Source: Coccinella septempunctata (taxonomy: Eukaryota > Arthropoda > Insecta > Coleoptera > Coccinellidae). From it: a stretch of 64,000 bases of DNA. The stretch spans positions 27,796,936-27,860,935 of the forward strand of contig NC_058195.1 of the NCBI RefSeq assembly GCF_907165205.1, written 5' to 3'. The notes beneath the pieces are model-generated. The model had not been told where the DNA came from and did not search any database. It saw only the letters and a program-made list of their open reading frames with translations. A program made the position numbers and the translations under genes. Positions 9,734-18,641 of this stretch are shown one piece after another (position 1 is the first letter of the stretch; every line of letters begins with the position of its first letter).

Positions 9734-12073
9734 TTAGCTGGGTCTCCACCTATCTGGGGGACGCCTTATGCGGGTAGACCTGCTTACAATCCTTTCTGGT
9801 TCTCTCTTGTCGGTCTCCATTACCTCCTCCTCATCATTGCTCTCTAATCCCGTGTCTGAATTCCGTGTATGTCTCCCATACCCCTGTGGAACCATTATCG
9901 GATGAAACCTCCGAGGTTTCTCTATTTCCGAATCGGTCATACTACAGTCCTCAAATCTTTCCTCCCTTCCTGACAGATGTTCCTCGGGGCGCTTTTTCCG
10001 AACCTTAGCGACATAAGGTTTCAGCCTGTTTACTCGAACAATTCTGCTCTCCCATCCCCCACATTTTCGTATCCTACAGGTTACCGAATCAAACACTTCC
10101 TTGATCCTGTATGGCCCTAACCATTTCTTTTCCAATTTTTCATATACCTCCTTGAAATATACCAAGTCTCCTACCCTAAATTCCACCATCTGAAATTCCT
10201 CTGTATTGACGTCACATGATACTCGTTTACTTGATTTCGACCCCGTAGGTCTATTTTTCCCTTGATACTCCACTTCATTTTTATCCACTTGTATTTCAGT
10301 AAACTTCTCTTTGTACCTTCTTCCTTGTTCCCTGTTATCATCCTCAACCCCTCGTTTCTTCCTAGTATAACCGGTAGTAATTTTTAAATTCTTCCGAATT
10401 TCCTTCCCAGTTCCTTCCATGCAACTCCTTTGTTCATGGCTAACATCAGTTTCCCAGTTACGCCCCTGATCTACGTCGATCATCTGCTCTACGTTATCGA
10501 TTATTCCCATATTCGATTCTGCCAACTGGCATTCCTCTGTCGCGACCGTCCTTGGCACGCGTCCACTACTCCTTGACCCCCTGGGCCCCTTTTCACGTAA
10601 GTTCTCAGCATTACTCCCTATCATTTCCGTATTTCTCGCTAAGTTTCCACGTTCAAAATCCTTAGTATTCTTATTTGATGCTGCCTTTTCCCATGCCTCC
10701 ACCGGTTTCCCCTTTATTTTTTCATTTCGAACACCTGAATTCTCCTGAATTCCTTCCGCAACCATCGAAGACCTTTCTTCTCGCAGTTCCCAAGCTACTT
10801 CTCTTTCACCGCTATTCTTCTTGCTTCCTTGTCCTTTCTCATCTTCCCTTATCGGGATTTCCACCAGTGATTCTAGGTTCGCCGACCTATCACCACCCTT
10901 GTGACCTACCCCTGCTAGGTCCGGATTTTCTATTCTGATAGTATTAATACCCCTATGTATGTTATCCTCTTGCTTCCTGAGTTGGAACTCCCTCGAAAAT
11001 GGAGACAATTGATTGAAAATAGCTTCCGTATTTCGATTTCCTTCTCTAGTTGAATGTTGTGCCATTTTCTCCCCCCTTCGTTGAATTATTTCCAGATTTA
11101 CATCACCCCCTCTTATTGGGTTTGTAGGTTTCTGCAGTCTATTTTCCCTAAAACTCCCTTGTCCCCGACTGTTTTGTCTTGGACAATCTCTAGCCCAATG
11201 ACCCTTTTGACCGCAAGTATAATAATCTCCCTGAGTCATTTGCCCTGACCTATAATTCCTACACTCTCTAGCGAAATGGCCCGATCTACCACATGAATAG
11301 CACCCTTTTTTGGTGTTTTGTCCTACATTCTCCTGACTCCTCCAGCTATTTTTACACTCTTTCGCCGAGTGACCCCGCAGCTCGCATAACTGACACACTT
11401 TGTGTCTGTGAACTGCCGATATTCTGATGTTTGATGCCCTTCCTTGTATCATCCTGGTTGCAGTTTCTTGTAAAATGACTAGTCTCTCCGCTTTTTCTAA
11501 GTCCAAATTTTCTTCCCTTAATAGCGCTACTCCCATATCCTTCATTAAATCCTTGCGCAACCCTGTTTTGAATTGGTTCAGTATCAGATCTTTATTTTTC
11601 TTTCTGATTCCCGCTTCTTCGTCTGGCGATGCTCCGCCCAAATCTTCCTGGAGTAATTCCGCGCCTAAAATCCGCAGCCTAGTACAAAATGATGAAACAT
11701 CTTCATCATGTCGCTGGAAACAACGACTCAAATTCCACTGACTCTCCCCTGGCAATTTTGATGGTGTAAATTTTAAAATTAGCCGCTGTTTCAATTCCGA
11801 GTATTTCAATTTATCATACGCCTCATCAGACTTAAAATATTCGTACGCCGCGCCTATCAGTTTTAATTTCAATAGAGTAAGGGTTTCTTCCTCACTCCAT
11901 CCGTCCAATTTCGACCTCAACTCTAATTTGTCGAAGTACCGCTTCGCGTCTTTTCCCGAAAAACTATCAAGGGTTGTCGCAATCATCCCCAACGAATACA
12001 TAAACGGAAATCTCATAACATCTTTCTCAGCCACCGTAGGGGTGGTAGCACTAGCACTAGCCGCCGGCAACAT
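9734..12073 (-). CDS. Gag fused to integrase C-terminal (GPY/F) module, 779 aa
   Basis: Intact frame starting ATG at 12073. Residues about 30-215 resemble a retrotransposon capsid (helical, with WSEEETLTLLKLKLIGAAYEYF). Zinc knuckles follow: CQLCELRGHSAKEC (about 227), CYSCGRSGHFAREC (about 258) and a third, YYTCGQKGHWARDC (about 285), in which the first zinc-binding Cys reads Tyr. A charged, probably disordered linker (about 300-625) leads to VEFRVGDLVYF...KKWLGPYRI (about 628-690), the GPY/F module normally found at the integrase C-terminus, and a basic tail ending RPPDRWRPS. Expected role: package element RNA and perhaps guide integration, with enzymes supplied in trans. The linker holds two similar segments (GSRSSGRV..V.TEE.Q and GSKSSKRV..V.TEE.Q). 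Protease, RT and the integrase core are absent without any frame break. Confidence 0.88.
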   Translation of the reverse strand: MLPAASASATTPTVAEKDVMRFPFMYSLGMIATTLDSFSGKDAKRYFDKLELRSKLDGWSEEETLTLLKLKLIGAAYEYFKSDEAYDKLKYSELKQRLILKFTPSKLPGESQWNLSRCFQRHDEDVSSFCTRLRILGAELLQEDLGGASPDEEAGIRKKNKDLILNQFKTGLRKDLMKDMGVALLREENLDLEKAERLVILQETATRMIQGRASNIRISAVHRHKVCQLCELRGHSAKECKNSWRSQENVGQNTKKGCYSCGRSGHFARECRNYRSGQMTQGDYYTCGQKGHWARDCPRQNSRGQGSFRENRLQKPTNPIRGGDVNLEIIQRRGEKMAQHSTREGNRNTEAIFNQLSPFSREFQLRKQEDNIHRGINTIRIENPDLAGVGHKGGDRSANLESLVEIPIREDEKGQGSKKNSGEREVAWELREERSSMVAEGIQENSGVRNEKIKGKPVEAWEKAASNKNTKDFERGNLARNTEMIGSNAENLREKGPRGSRSSGRVPRTVATEECQLAESNMGIIDNVEQMIDVDQGRNWETDVSHEQRSCMEGTGKEIRKNLKITTGYTRKKRGVEDDNREQGRRYKEKFTEIQVDKNEVEYQGKNRPTGSKSSKRVSCDVNTEEFQMVEFRVGDLVYFKEVYEKLEKKWLGPYRIKEVFDSVTCRIRKCGGWESRIVRVNRLKPYVAKVRKKRPEEHLSGREERFEDCSMTDSEIEKPRRFHPIMVPQGYGRHTRNSDTGLESNDEEEVMETDKREPERIVSRSTRIRRPPDRWRPS

Positions 12074-14194
12074 TTTTCAAAACCTTGTGAATAACCTCAA
12101 TAACAATTTAATCCGAAAACTATCTTTAAACTCTGCAAATTAAACGAGGAAATCAAAACAATTATATCAGATTCACGATATTTCAAAGTATGAATCAAGT
12201 ATTCCTATTCAAAAAAAAAAAAAAAATCCCAAAATACGCTGCGCACACACGATAGAATTAATCAAACTATAAACGCCAAATACTCTCTCTATTCAAAATA
12301 TATCAACCTTAGATGGAAACGCCCTAAAAGACAAATTATATCACCAAAAAAAAGATATTATCCTGAACGCAACTGTGATCCCCAAAATAATTAACGTCCT
12401 GAAAGAAAAATTATATCACCAAAAAAAAAAAATATTATCCTGAACGCAACTGTGATCCCAATAATAATTAACGCCCTGAAAAAGAAATTATATCACCGAA
12501 AAAATATTATCCTGAACGCAACTGTGATCCCAATAATAATCAACGCCCTGAAAAAAAAATTATATCACTCAAAAAAAATATTATCCTGAATGCAACTGTG
12601 ATCCCAAAAATAATTAACGCCCTGAAAAAAATTATATCACCAAAAAAAACTATTATCCTGAACGCAACTGTGATCCCAAAAATAATTAACGCCCTGAAAA
12701 AAAAATTATATCACCAAAAAAAAAAATATTATCTTGAACGCAACTGTGATCCCAATAATAATTAACGCCCTGAAAAAAAAATTATATCTCAACAGCAAAA
12801 ATAAAATTCATTAAACAATGTCCTGAAAAAAAAAACCTGCAACCCTATCTTGTCCTAACTTTCCGAATTATTCTGTGAATAACACCGATCAAAATTTTAT
12901 ATCCAACTGACTTAAAATTCCAAAATATTCTGACGTTTATTTGATCAAAACACTCAACTTGAAATTACCAAAATTCCAAATTTCACTTAATTGAAACCAA
13001 TTAAATTCAAATGACCGAAATTCAAAATTATTTTAGCCTCCAAATTGAAAAAAACAAAAAAAAATAATTCAAATAATTTCCTTAAATCCGTGTTCAAATT
13101 CTAATAAAACAGCATTAAAAACGTCTCAATTTTTCTTATCTGCTTTTTCTAATTGACTTTAATTTCGCAAAAATACTTGAATGAAATTAACTAATTCTCA
13201 AACCCACTTTTTATAACAAAATAACCGATCATTCAACTAGTCACTGATAAACAAGAAGGAATTATTATACACGCCAAAAATTATAACTTGATTGACGACT
13301 TTTCTTCTAAAATTTCCGATAAACTACAAGTCCAAAATCAATTAATCCGCACACACGACTTTGCGTTCAAAATCCTACGTGATTGATACTCAACAAAAAA
13401 ATTTCAAAAATTATTCACTTCAAAACCATCAAATTCCTGCAAAATCAAAAATTTCAAAACACACAGTAATATACACTTCAAAAAAATAATTCACCTGAAA
13501 ACAATAAAAGAAAAAAAAATATCTTTCACCCTCAGCCAAGAATGCACCCTCAAAACAATAAAATTGTCGTGAAAACTTAAACTCAAATCTTCAATACTGA
13601 TCAACTACTTTATCAATTTTTCTTAACGTTTCCATCAATCGATTAATTAAATCTTCCACAAACTATTGAACACCAACGTTCTTCACGAATAAAATTTTTC
13701 CAACTATCTCCCGATTAGAATTGATAACTTATCCGATTTTAAAATAAAATTCAGATCCACTACAACGAAGAGTAACTAACGAACTTTTATCCGACTCTAC
13801 TCAACTTTCTCTAATATCACGGCAGCTAGACTTGAACGAAAACAAAAATTTCTGTTCCCGACTCTACTTATCACTTTTAACAAAATAACTCGATTATTCT
13901 CTTGAAATAAACAAAATCGACGCAACTGAACTTATTCTTGGCAATGGAAATAACTCAGAGTTCCTTCATCCGAAAGTCCTCAAATTCATTGATATAATCG
14001 CAACTAAATCCATCAATCAACCCTTAATCAACCGCAAAAAAAAATCTTAAAACACAATTCTCTCAATACTTCTACAATGGCTCCGATTGAATTATTGGAT
14101 TTTATCTCGACTCACTCCAGACCAACTAAAACTTCAAAAATCAACTTCTCAAATAAAACAATTTTGGTATTCTACCCCAGAAAAATCAACTTAA
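12074..14194 (-). other. Long 5' leader of the LTR element
   Basis: About 2.1 kb of AT-rich, A-run-rich sequence between the primer-binding site and the Gag start on the minus strand. It contains a tandem repeat at 12321-12788 and no sense ORF of note. The small plus frame at 14077-14292 is a shadow. Such a leader probably carries packaging or regulatory signals, but none can be named from sequence. Confidence 0.55.
12321..12788. repeat. Tandem repeat, six 72-77-bp units plus a partial unit
   Basis: Units begin at 12321, 12396, 12473, 12545, 12619 and 12691, with a partial unit at 12767. Each reads GCCCTGAAAA, an A run, TTATATCACC, another A run, TATTATCCTGAACGCAACTG and TGATCCCAATAATAATTAAC. 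Differences are mostly A-run length changes and a few substitutions. The array lies in the transcribed leader of the LTR element. Confidence 0.92.
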
Positions 14195-14212
14195 ATCCCA
14201 CCGCTGTCACCA
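14195..14212 (-). other. Primer-binding site (putative)
   Basis: One base inside the 5' LTR the minus strand reads TGGTGACAGCGGTGGGAT. The TGG start and the position fit pairing with the CCA end of a primer tRNA. I cannot say which tRNA without a comparison. Confidence 0.65.
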
Positions 14213-14213
14213 G

Positions 14214-15781
14214 TGTAATAATGCACCCCGTATCTCGATCAGTGGAAGAGCGGCTTTCCACTGGTCATGGGGTGATTATTTTTAGATGTTAAATACACAA
14301 TAAGAAGGCCCTCGAAAGGGAAAAAAAATGTGTGGATCCGGCCCGTCGCACGAAGGACAGGTCTTGAAGTTGATATTATTTCTGGGGAGAAGTTTAAATG
14401 AAACTCAGGAACAACTTTAACAAATAAATCTATTGGAAAATAAAATTAAAACTTCTCTTACAAATACGCACTCGGTCCAAAACGACCAACAAGAATCTTC
14501 AATTTCTTAAACACATGCAAATAAGCGTAAAACAATAAAACATAGTTTCATAACCAAAATCTTGGGTTAAATTTCGACTTCCCAACTTAGCGCTCAATAA
14601 TAAATCAATACTTTATCAATGAATTTCAGAGGAGCTTTCAAGACTCTGGACGAATAAAAATTGGAACTTTCTACCTTTTCTGCGACTGCTGTTGTCTGAC
14701 GCTGCCGATGAAAACTTTTCGACACCAGACTTTACCCGCACTAATCGGCGAATTCTTTACACTTAACCGAACTTCCCGCACTTTTCCGTCGCAACCGTTT
14801 TTCGCTTTAAAATTCCCTATCCAAAATTTCAACACAATTTTATATCTGGTCGTACTACAAATCAAAATAGACGATCACTCCTCGAATGCTACTTTACTGA
14901 TTTCCGATAAATTGACTTTAACTTCAAATTATTTCCAAATTTCTTCAACTACCAAATTCCTGATATTCCGGTTCTACTTGAACAAAATCAACAAAAACAA
15001 AGGACTGGACTTTTCTAAATATTTATGAGCCGACCGAGTCCCCGATTCTATTCCGTGATCTACCTAGACTTTTCTCTTACTTCGTGAAAACCTATTTATT
15101 CTAAGTCCCTTTTCTCCTTCCTTAATGACTGACTCTACAATGATTTATAATTTCTCTACTTTTCCGTACCGACTCGAAGGGGTATATTTTTCGATATTTT
15201 ACAGATCACGTTCCCGGACCGACTGACTAACTTTTTCCGATGTACCTTTTTCCCCAGTCTTTCTCTCCCACGCTATGGGTGTTACCAAAACGTCCCAAAA
15301 TCGAAATCATTGGACGATCATTATTGCTGAGTTGAAAAATCAGCGTTCCCAAGCTGGACGGTTACAAGAAAATTTCGACTACTCCGCATTTTGAGAATTG
15401 TTCTCTTCTCAGGGTCTCCAGACTAATAAATCTTTCTTAATCTACATGACTAACCATTTTCGCTTGTTCCGAAGTCCCTATCACCGGATATTGGGATCAA
15501 TTACATAGGCCGCCGATCACCGGTTGCTCTCTGAAAACGTAGGGTATTAATAACTGCTGATTTTCTGACTGAGCGACACTAACTCTTTCAACTATTATCG
15601 AGCTGGTTATTATTGAAATTCCCATGATTTAATACCGTCTGATCTCAAGCACCTCGAAGTATCGTATTTCCAACTAAAATCGCCTCTGCAGCACGGCTGC
15701 AACAATGTATAAAAAATTCTAGCGATACCTTTTTCGAATTATGCCAAATTTATTCGGAATCTCGCATTCCGATTTATTACA
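14214..15781 (-). repeat. 5' LTR of the gypsy-type element
   Basis: Second 1568-bp LTR, apparently identical to 5926-7493, and therefore containing the element promoter on the minus strand. It is followed by the right TAAG target duplication at 15782-15785. Confidence 0.93.
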
Positions 15782-16590
15782 TAAGTAATTGAGCAGGCAA
15801 TTGAGTTGACTGAGAAATGAAATAAACCGATTCAAAGAAAGAAAATAGCATGAGAAGACAATAAATAAGTATTCATTATCAATGAGGAAGACTTGAGAAG
15901 ATTCAATCCTAGTGCTAAATACCCATTTTCATGTGAGAAAATCTAGAGGGGTCTGAAAATCTATGTAAATTATAAAATATAATAAAATACATGGTTCTGA
16001 GCAGACAAATGAATGATTTGCCTTGGTTTGACATATTAATTGAGCAGTACTAGTAAGAATTATGAATCTGTTTGAAGATTCTGAAATAATTAACACGAGG
16101 CACAATTCATTCATAATGAAAAGGACATGAAAATGGTTAAATTAAAAACTTTGAGAAGACTGAATGTACATTACCTTTTGAGTAGAACAATTTAGCACTA
16201 GAATTGATTGAGAAGACTAGAAAGAGAATTACTTAAATGAGGTGAACAGTTAAAAGAAGTTTTAAAACAATCTAAGTGAAAACATTAAGAAGTCGATTCA
16301 ACAAAATTAACAAGGAGAATCAATAAGAAAATTTGTAATGTATGGTTTTTCGCTTCTGAAAAACACTGAGAGTGGGGCTGCTGCTTCGTTCAATTAGCGC
16401 ACCGCAGAATCGGGCTACTATACGTGGCCACCGTAGCGGGTCAGGAGCGTCGAAAAGAGAGAGGTCGGAAGGGGGGATTCCCTCAATTTTCAACACGAAG
16501 AAACTAAGGAATTACTCTAAGTGGTAATGTCTTCAGGAATAAAAATAGTATAGGTGCGTTGTGGGAAATAGGACTGAAACAGCAAGCTGG
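15782..16590. other. Intergenic, purine-skewed DNA
   Basis: No gene recognised. The plus strand is notably rich in GA/AA words (for example AGAAGA, GAGAAT) over several hundred bases, followed by a short GC-richer stretch near 16380-16480. I cannot assign either to a known element. Confidence 0.4.
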
Positions 16591-16605
16591 ATTATTGAAT
16601 ACTCT

Positions 16606-16652
16606 ATATTCAATAACGTTTCGCAGTTTTTCCTCTGTTTCCTCAGGCCTAC
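16606..16652 (-). ncRNA. Hammerhead-ribozyme-like motif (PLE-A)
   Basis: The minus strand contains CTGAGGA, a possible stem II (ACAG...CTGC around an A-rich loop) and CGAAACG. This is the order of the conserved hammerhead core (CUGANGA, stem II, GAAA). Penelope-like elements are known to carry such motifs in their terminal repeats, and this one lies just downstream of the GIY-YIG frame. A hairpin (TTATTGAATA/TATTCAATAA, 16591-16616) lies next to it. Activity is not shown. Confidence 0.45.
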
Positions 16653-16996
16653 AAAATTATTACTAACATAAAACATCAGACAACAGCCACAAGCACGCAT
16701 ATATAACACTCTCTAACAATAAAATTACCTCTATAAAATATGATAATCATCTAGAATCTAGAATCATCTAGAATTGAAAAAGCTACAGTCATAAGAATGG
16801 AATTTCATTTAAGCAATACAACAATTCGAGTATTAACGATAAAATTTTTTCCTTTATATTTATAAGCTTCTCTACCACGGGAACACAAAATATGATAAAC
16901 GATGAACAAAATAACCTAACTTGACAATTTTTTAGTAACCTTGAATTTATCTTCTTTGCAAACGGTCTCTAAACAAAACAGAATACCATAAAATAT

Positions 16997-17541
16997 ATTG
17001 TCTTTTTATTCATTATTATCTTTTCTTTTTAAGTGTTTGTATTTTACCAAAATACTATTATTTAATTTACTAAGGTGTTCGGTGTCTGACCTAAAATTAA
17101 TGCTTTTGTTTAAATTAATGTGAATTATCTCAAGAATATTTCTCTTTTTGTAATTTATTTCCTTATCACAGATTTTTACAGTTTCAAAATTGATGCGATG
17201 ATTCATGTTGAAAAACTGGGAACATAGGGCAGTCTTTTTTTTTATTTTTTATATCTCTTAAATCGTTTCTATGTTGTTCTGTTCTAGCCACAAAATATTG
17301 TTTTATCTGACCGACATAAACTTTTGAGCAGTCACTACAAGGGAAACCGTTTTCTAGATTTGAACATTGTTCTCTACTTAATTTATCTTTCAGATAACTA
17401 TATAGATTATTCACTGTCTTTAGATTTTAAAAAACTAACTATACGTTGTCAACTCTTATTGCTCTTCTTATTTTATGAGAAAGGTCTTTATAATACTTTA
17501 TTGTTTCTTTTTCTCTTTCACTTAAGCTTATATTGAATTCT
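16997..17541 (-). pseudogene. PLE-A GIY-YIG endonuclease domain
   Basis: Minus frames at 17184-17414 and 17006-17206, extended upstream to about 17541, read KIRRAIRVDNVQL, a Cys-pair segment GFPCSDCSKVYVGQ, then ARTEQHRNDLRDIKNK and the C-terminal NILEIIHINLNKSINFRSDTEHLSKL. The CxxC-YVGQ arrangement is the GIY-YIG nuclease of Penelope elements, which nicks target DNA. The two frames are offset, so there is at least one frameshift. Nearly the same sequence recurs in PLE-B at 21671-22096 on the other strand. Confidence 0.85.
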
Positions 17542-17548
17542 GTTTCCG

Positions 17549-18540
17549 TATTAGATTATGATGAATTCTTCTGAAAGAATTCATTTATTGAGTCATATTG
17601 GAAAGAGAATAAGTTCTGCCTTATATTCCTTAAATGTACTTAGAAGATCAGTCGATGTGTCCATTTTGAGGATAGTGTAACCAGTCCGGCCCTTGCGGTC
17701 GGACCTTTCGAGAACCAGAGCGGTCGCGAAGTTCTCGAATAACCGCGAAGGTACCTGAATGTTTCCGGCGCCTATATAAGCCCAGCGGAGGAGCAGGTAG
17801 GCAAGTACAAGTACAGTAACAGTGCAAGCGACTAGTGGAAATAAACAAGAGTGGAAATAAATAGTAGTGTGATAGTTAGTTTGTGAATTATAAGTGTATT
17901 AAGTGTAAATAAATAATTTTAATAAGTTGGACGTTTTTAATCAAGCAAAGAAAACGTTACAATAGTATACTTTGCAAATATACAGTTAAAATTATTATAT
18001 GGTATTGTCTGCTTGGGAAATTCTTCGTTTTCTGATTGTCTGTTCGTTAAGCAAAAGATTGCATTAAGAACTATGTTGGGTATGAAGTACAGTCAGACTT
18101 GTAGAGGTGTTTTCTCCAAGAATAGTATTCTTACTCTTGCGGGTCTCTACGTTTATAATAGCATCAAATTTCTCATACGGCATCAAGAGTATTTCGAGGA
18201 ATTTAGGAAAAGGAATACTGGCACAAGACAGATTGTGAAATATATATACCCAATACATAATCTGACACTGACACAAAATAATGCAGGGTATATGTGTATG
18301 AGGTTGTTCAAGTCCTTGCCTGTATGGTTTCATAAAATAAGTGTTGAAAAGATTTTCTTAAGGAAGCCGTTTCAGTTTGTGATAAATTGTGAACCATATA
18401 ATGTTAATGAATTTTTAGGATATTGTTAGGTGAACAAACACATTATTTAGGGTTTGTTTTGTTTTTTTCTCTTTTAACATTATTTCTTGTATTTGAAGAA
18501 TACTTGGAAATGATTAAATTCTATCTATCTATCTATCTAT
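17549..18540 (+). mobile_element. 5'-truncated LINE with (CTAT)n tail, split by a solo LTR
   Basis: The coding remnant (17549-17675, then 17962-18430) matches the C-terminal part of the LINE at 40150-41760: IVYFAN..., YGIVCLGNSS, SQTCRGVF and LTLTQNNAGYMCMR align in order. It ends in CTATCTATCTATCTATCTAT. Near-identical heptamers GTTTCCG (17542-17548) and GTTTCTG (18541-18547) flank it as the target duplication inside PLE-A. The 138-codon frame at 18013-18429 is this LINE's C-terminus and not a host gene. Confidence 0.85.
17676..17961 (+). repeat. Solo LTR, 286 bp, gypsy-type
   Basis: Starts TGTAACCAG, ends CGTTACA and is flanked by ATAG on both sides (17672-17675 and 17962-17965). Removing the LTR and one ATAG restores continuity of the LINE frame. 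A TATA-like CTATATAAG (about 17772) precedes a GC-rich stretch, as expected for an LTR promoter. It is related to the 3' LTR at 30662-31929, which belongs to the macro-domain element. Confidence 0.85.
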
Positions 18541-18547
18541 GTTTCTG

Positions 18548-18641
18548 GTACAAGACCTAGGGTAGTTATTATTATCTAAAATTTTGGTGCCCCTCGTGAT
18601 ATTATCTTGATGGAATCGGGGGCTACTTAATTTAATAGATC
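18548..18641 (-). pseudogene. PLE-A coding connector between RT and endonuclease
   Basis: The minus strand reads RSIKLSSPRFHQDNITRG then TKILDNNNYPRSCTRN, the segment that follows the RT thumb in Penelope proteins. It is isolated between two insertions and shows that both landed inside an existing PLE coding sequence. Confidence 0.75.

Larger units (their letters stand above)
5926..15781 (-). mobile_element. Complete Ty3/gypsy-type LTR retrotransposon, internally deleted (Gag plus integrase tail)
   Basis: Two direct 1568-bp repeats (5926-7493, 14214-15781) bound a 6.7-kb interior. The LTRs start TGTAATAA and end TTATTACA, and the insertion is flanked by TAAG on both sides (5922-5925 and 15782-15785). 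The Gag frame, the primer-binding site and the polypurine tract all place transcription on the minus strand, with the 5' LTR at the right. The interior holds one long frame (9734-12073) that fuses Gag to the integrase C-terminal module; protease, RT, RNase H and the integrase core are absent. Matching LTRs and an open frame indicate a very recent insertion, presumably mobilised by enzymes from a relative. Confidence 0.93.

Noticed and set aside
12321..12788. Regularly spaced repeats resembling a CRISPR array
   Set aside because: The units are contiguous tandem copies without unique spacers, lie in an LTR-element leader, and the genome is eukaryotic.
16380..16480. GC-rich patch as an rRNA or tRNA fragment
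   Set aside because: No cloverleaf or conserved rRNA word could be recognised.
18013..18429. 138-codon plus frame as a novel protein
   Set aside because: It aligns block by block with the C-terminus of the LINE RT at 40150-41760 and is followed by the same tetranucleotide tail.
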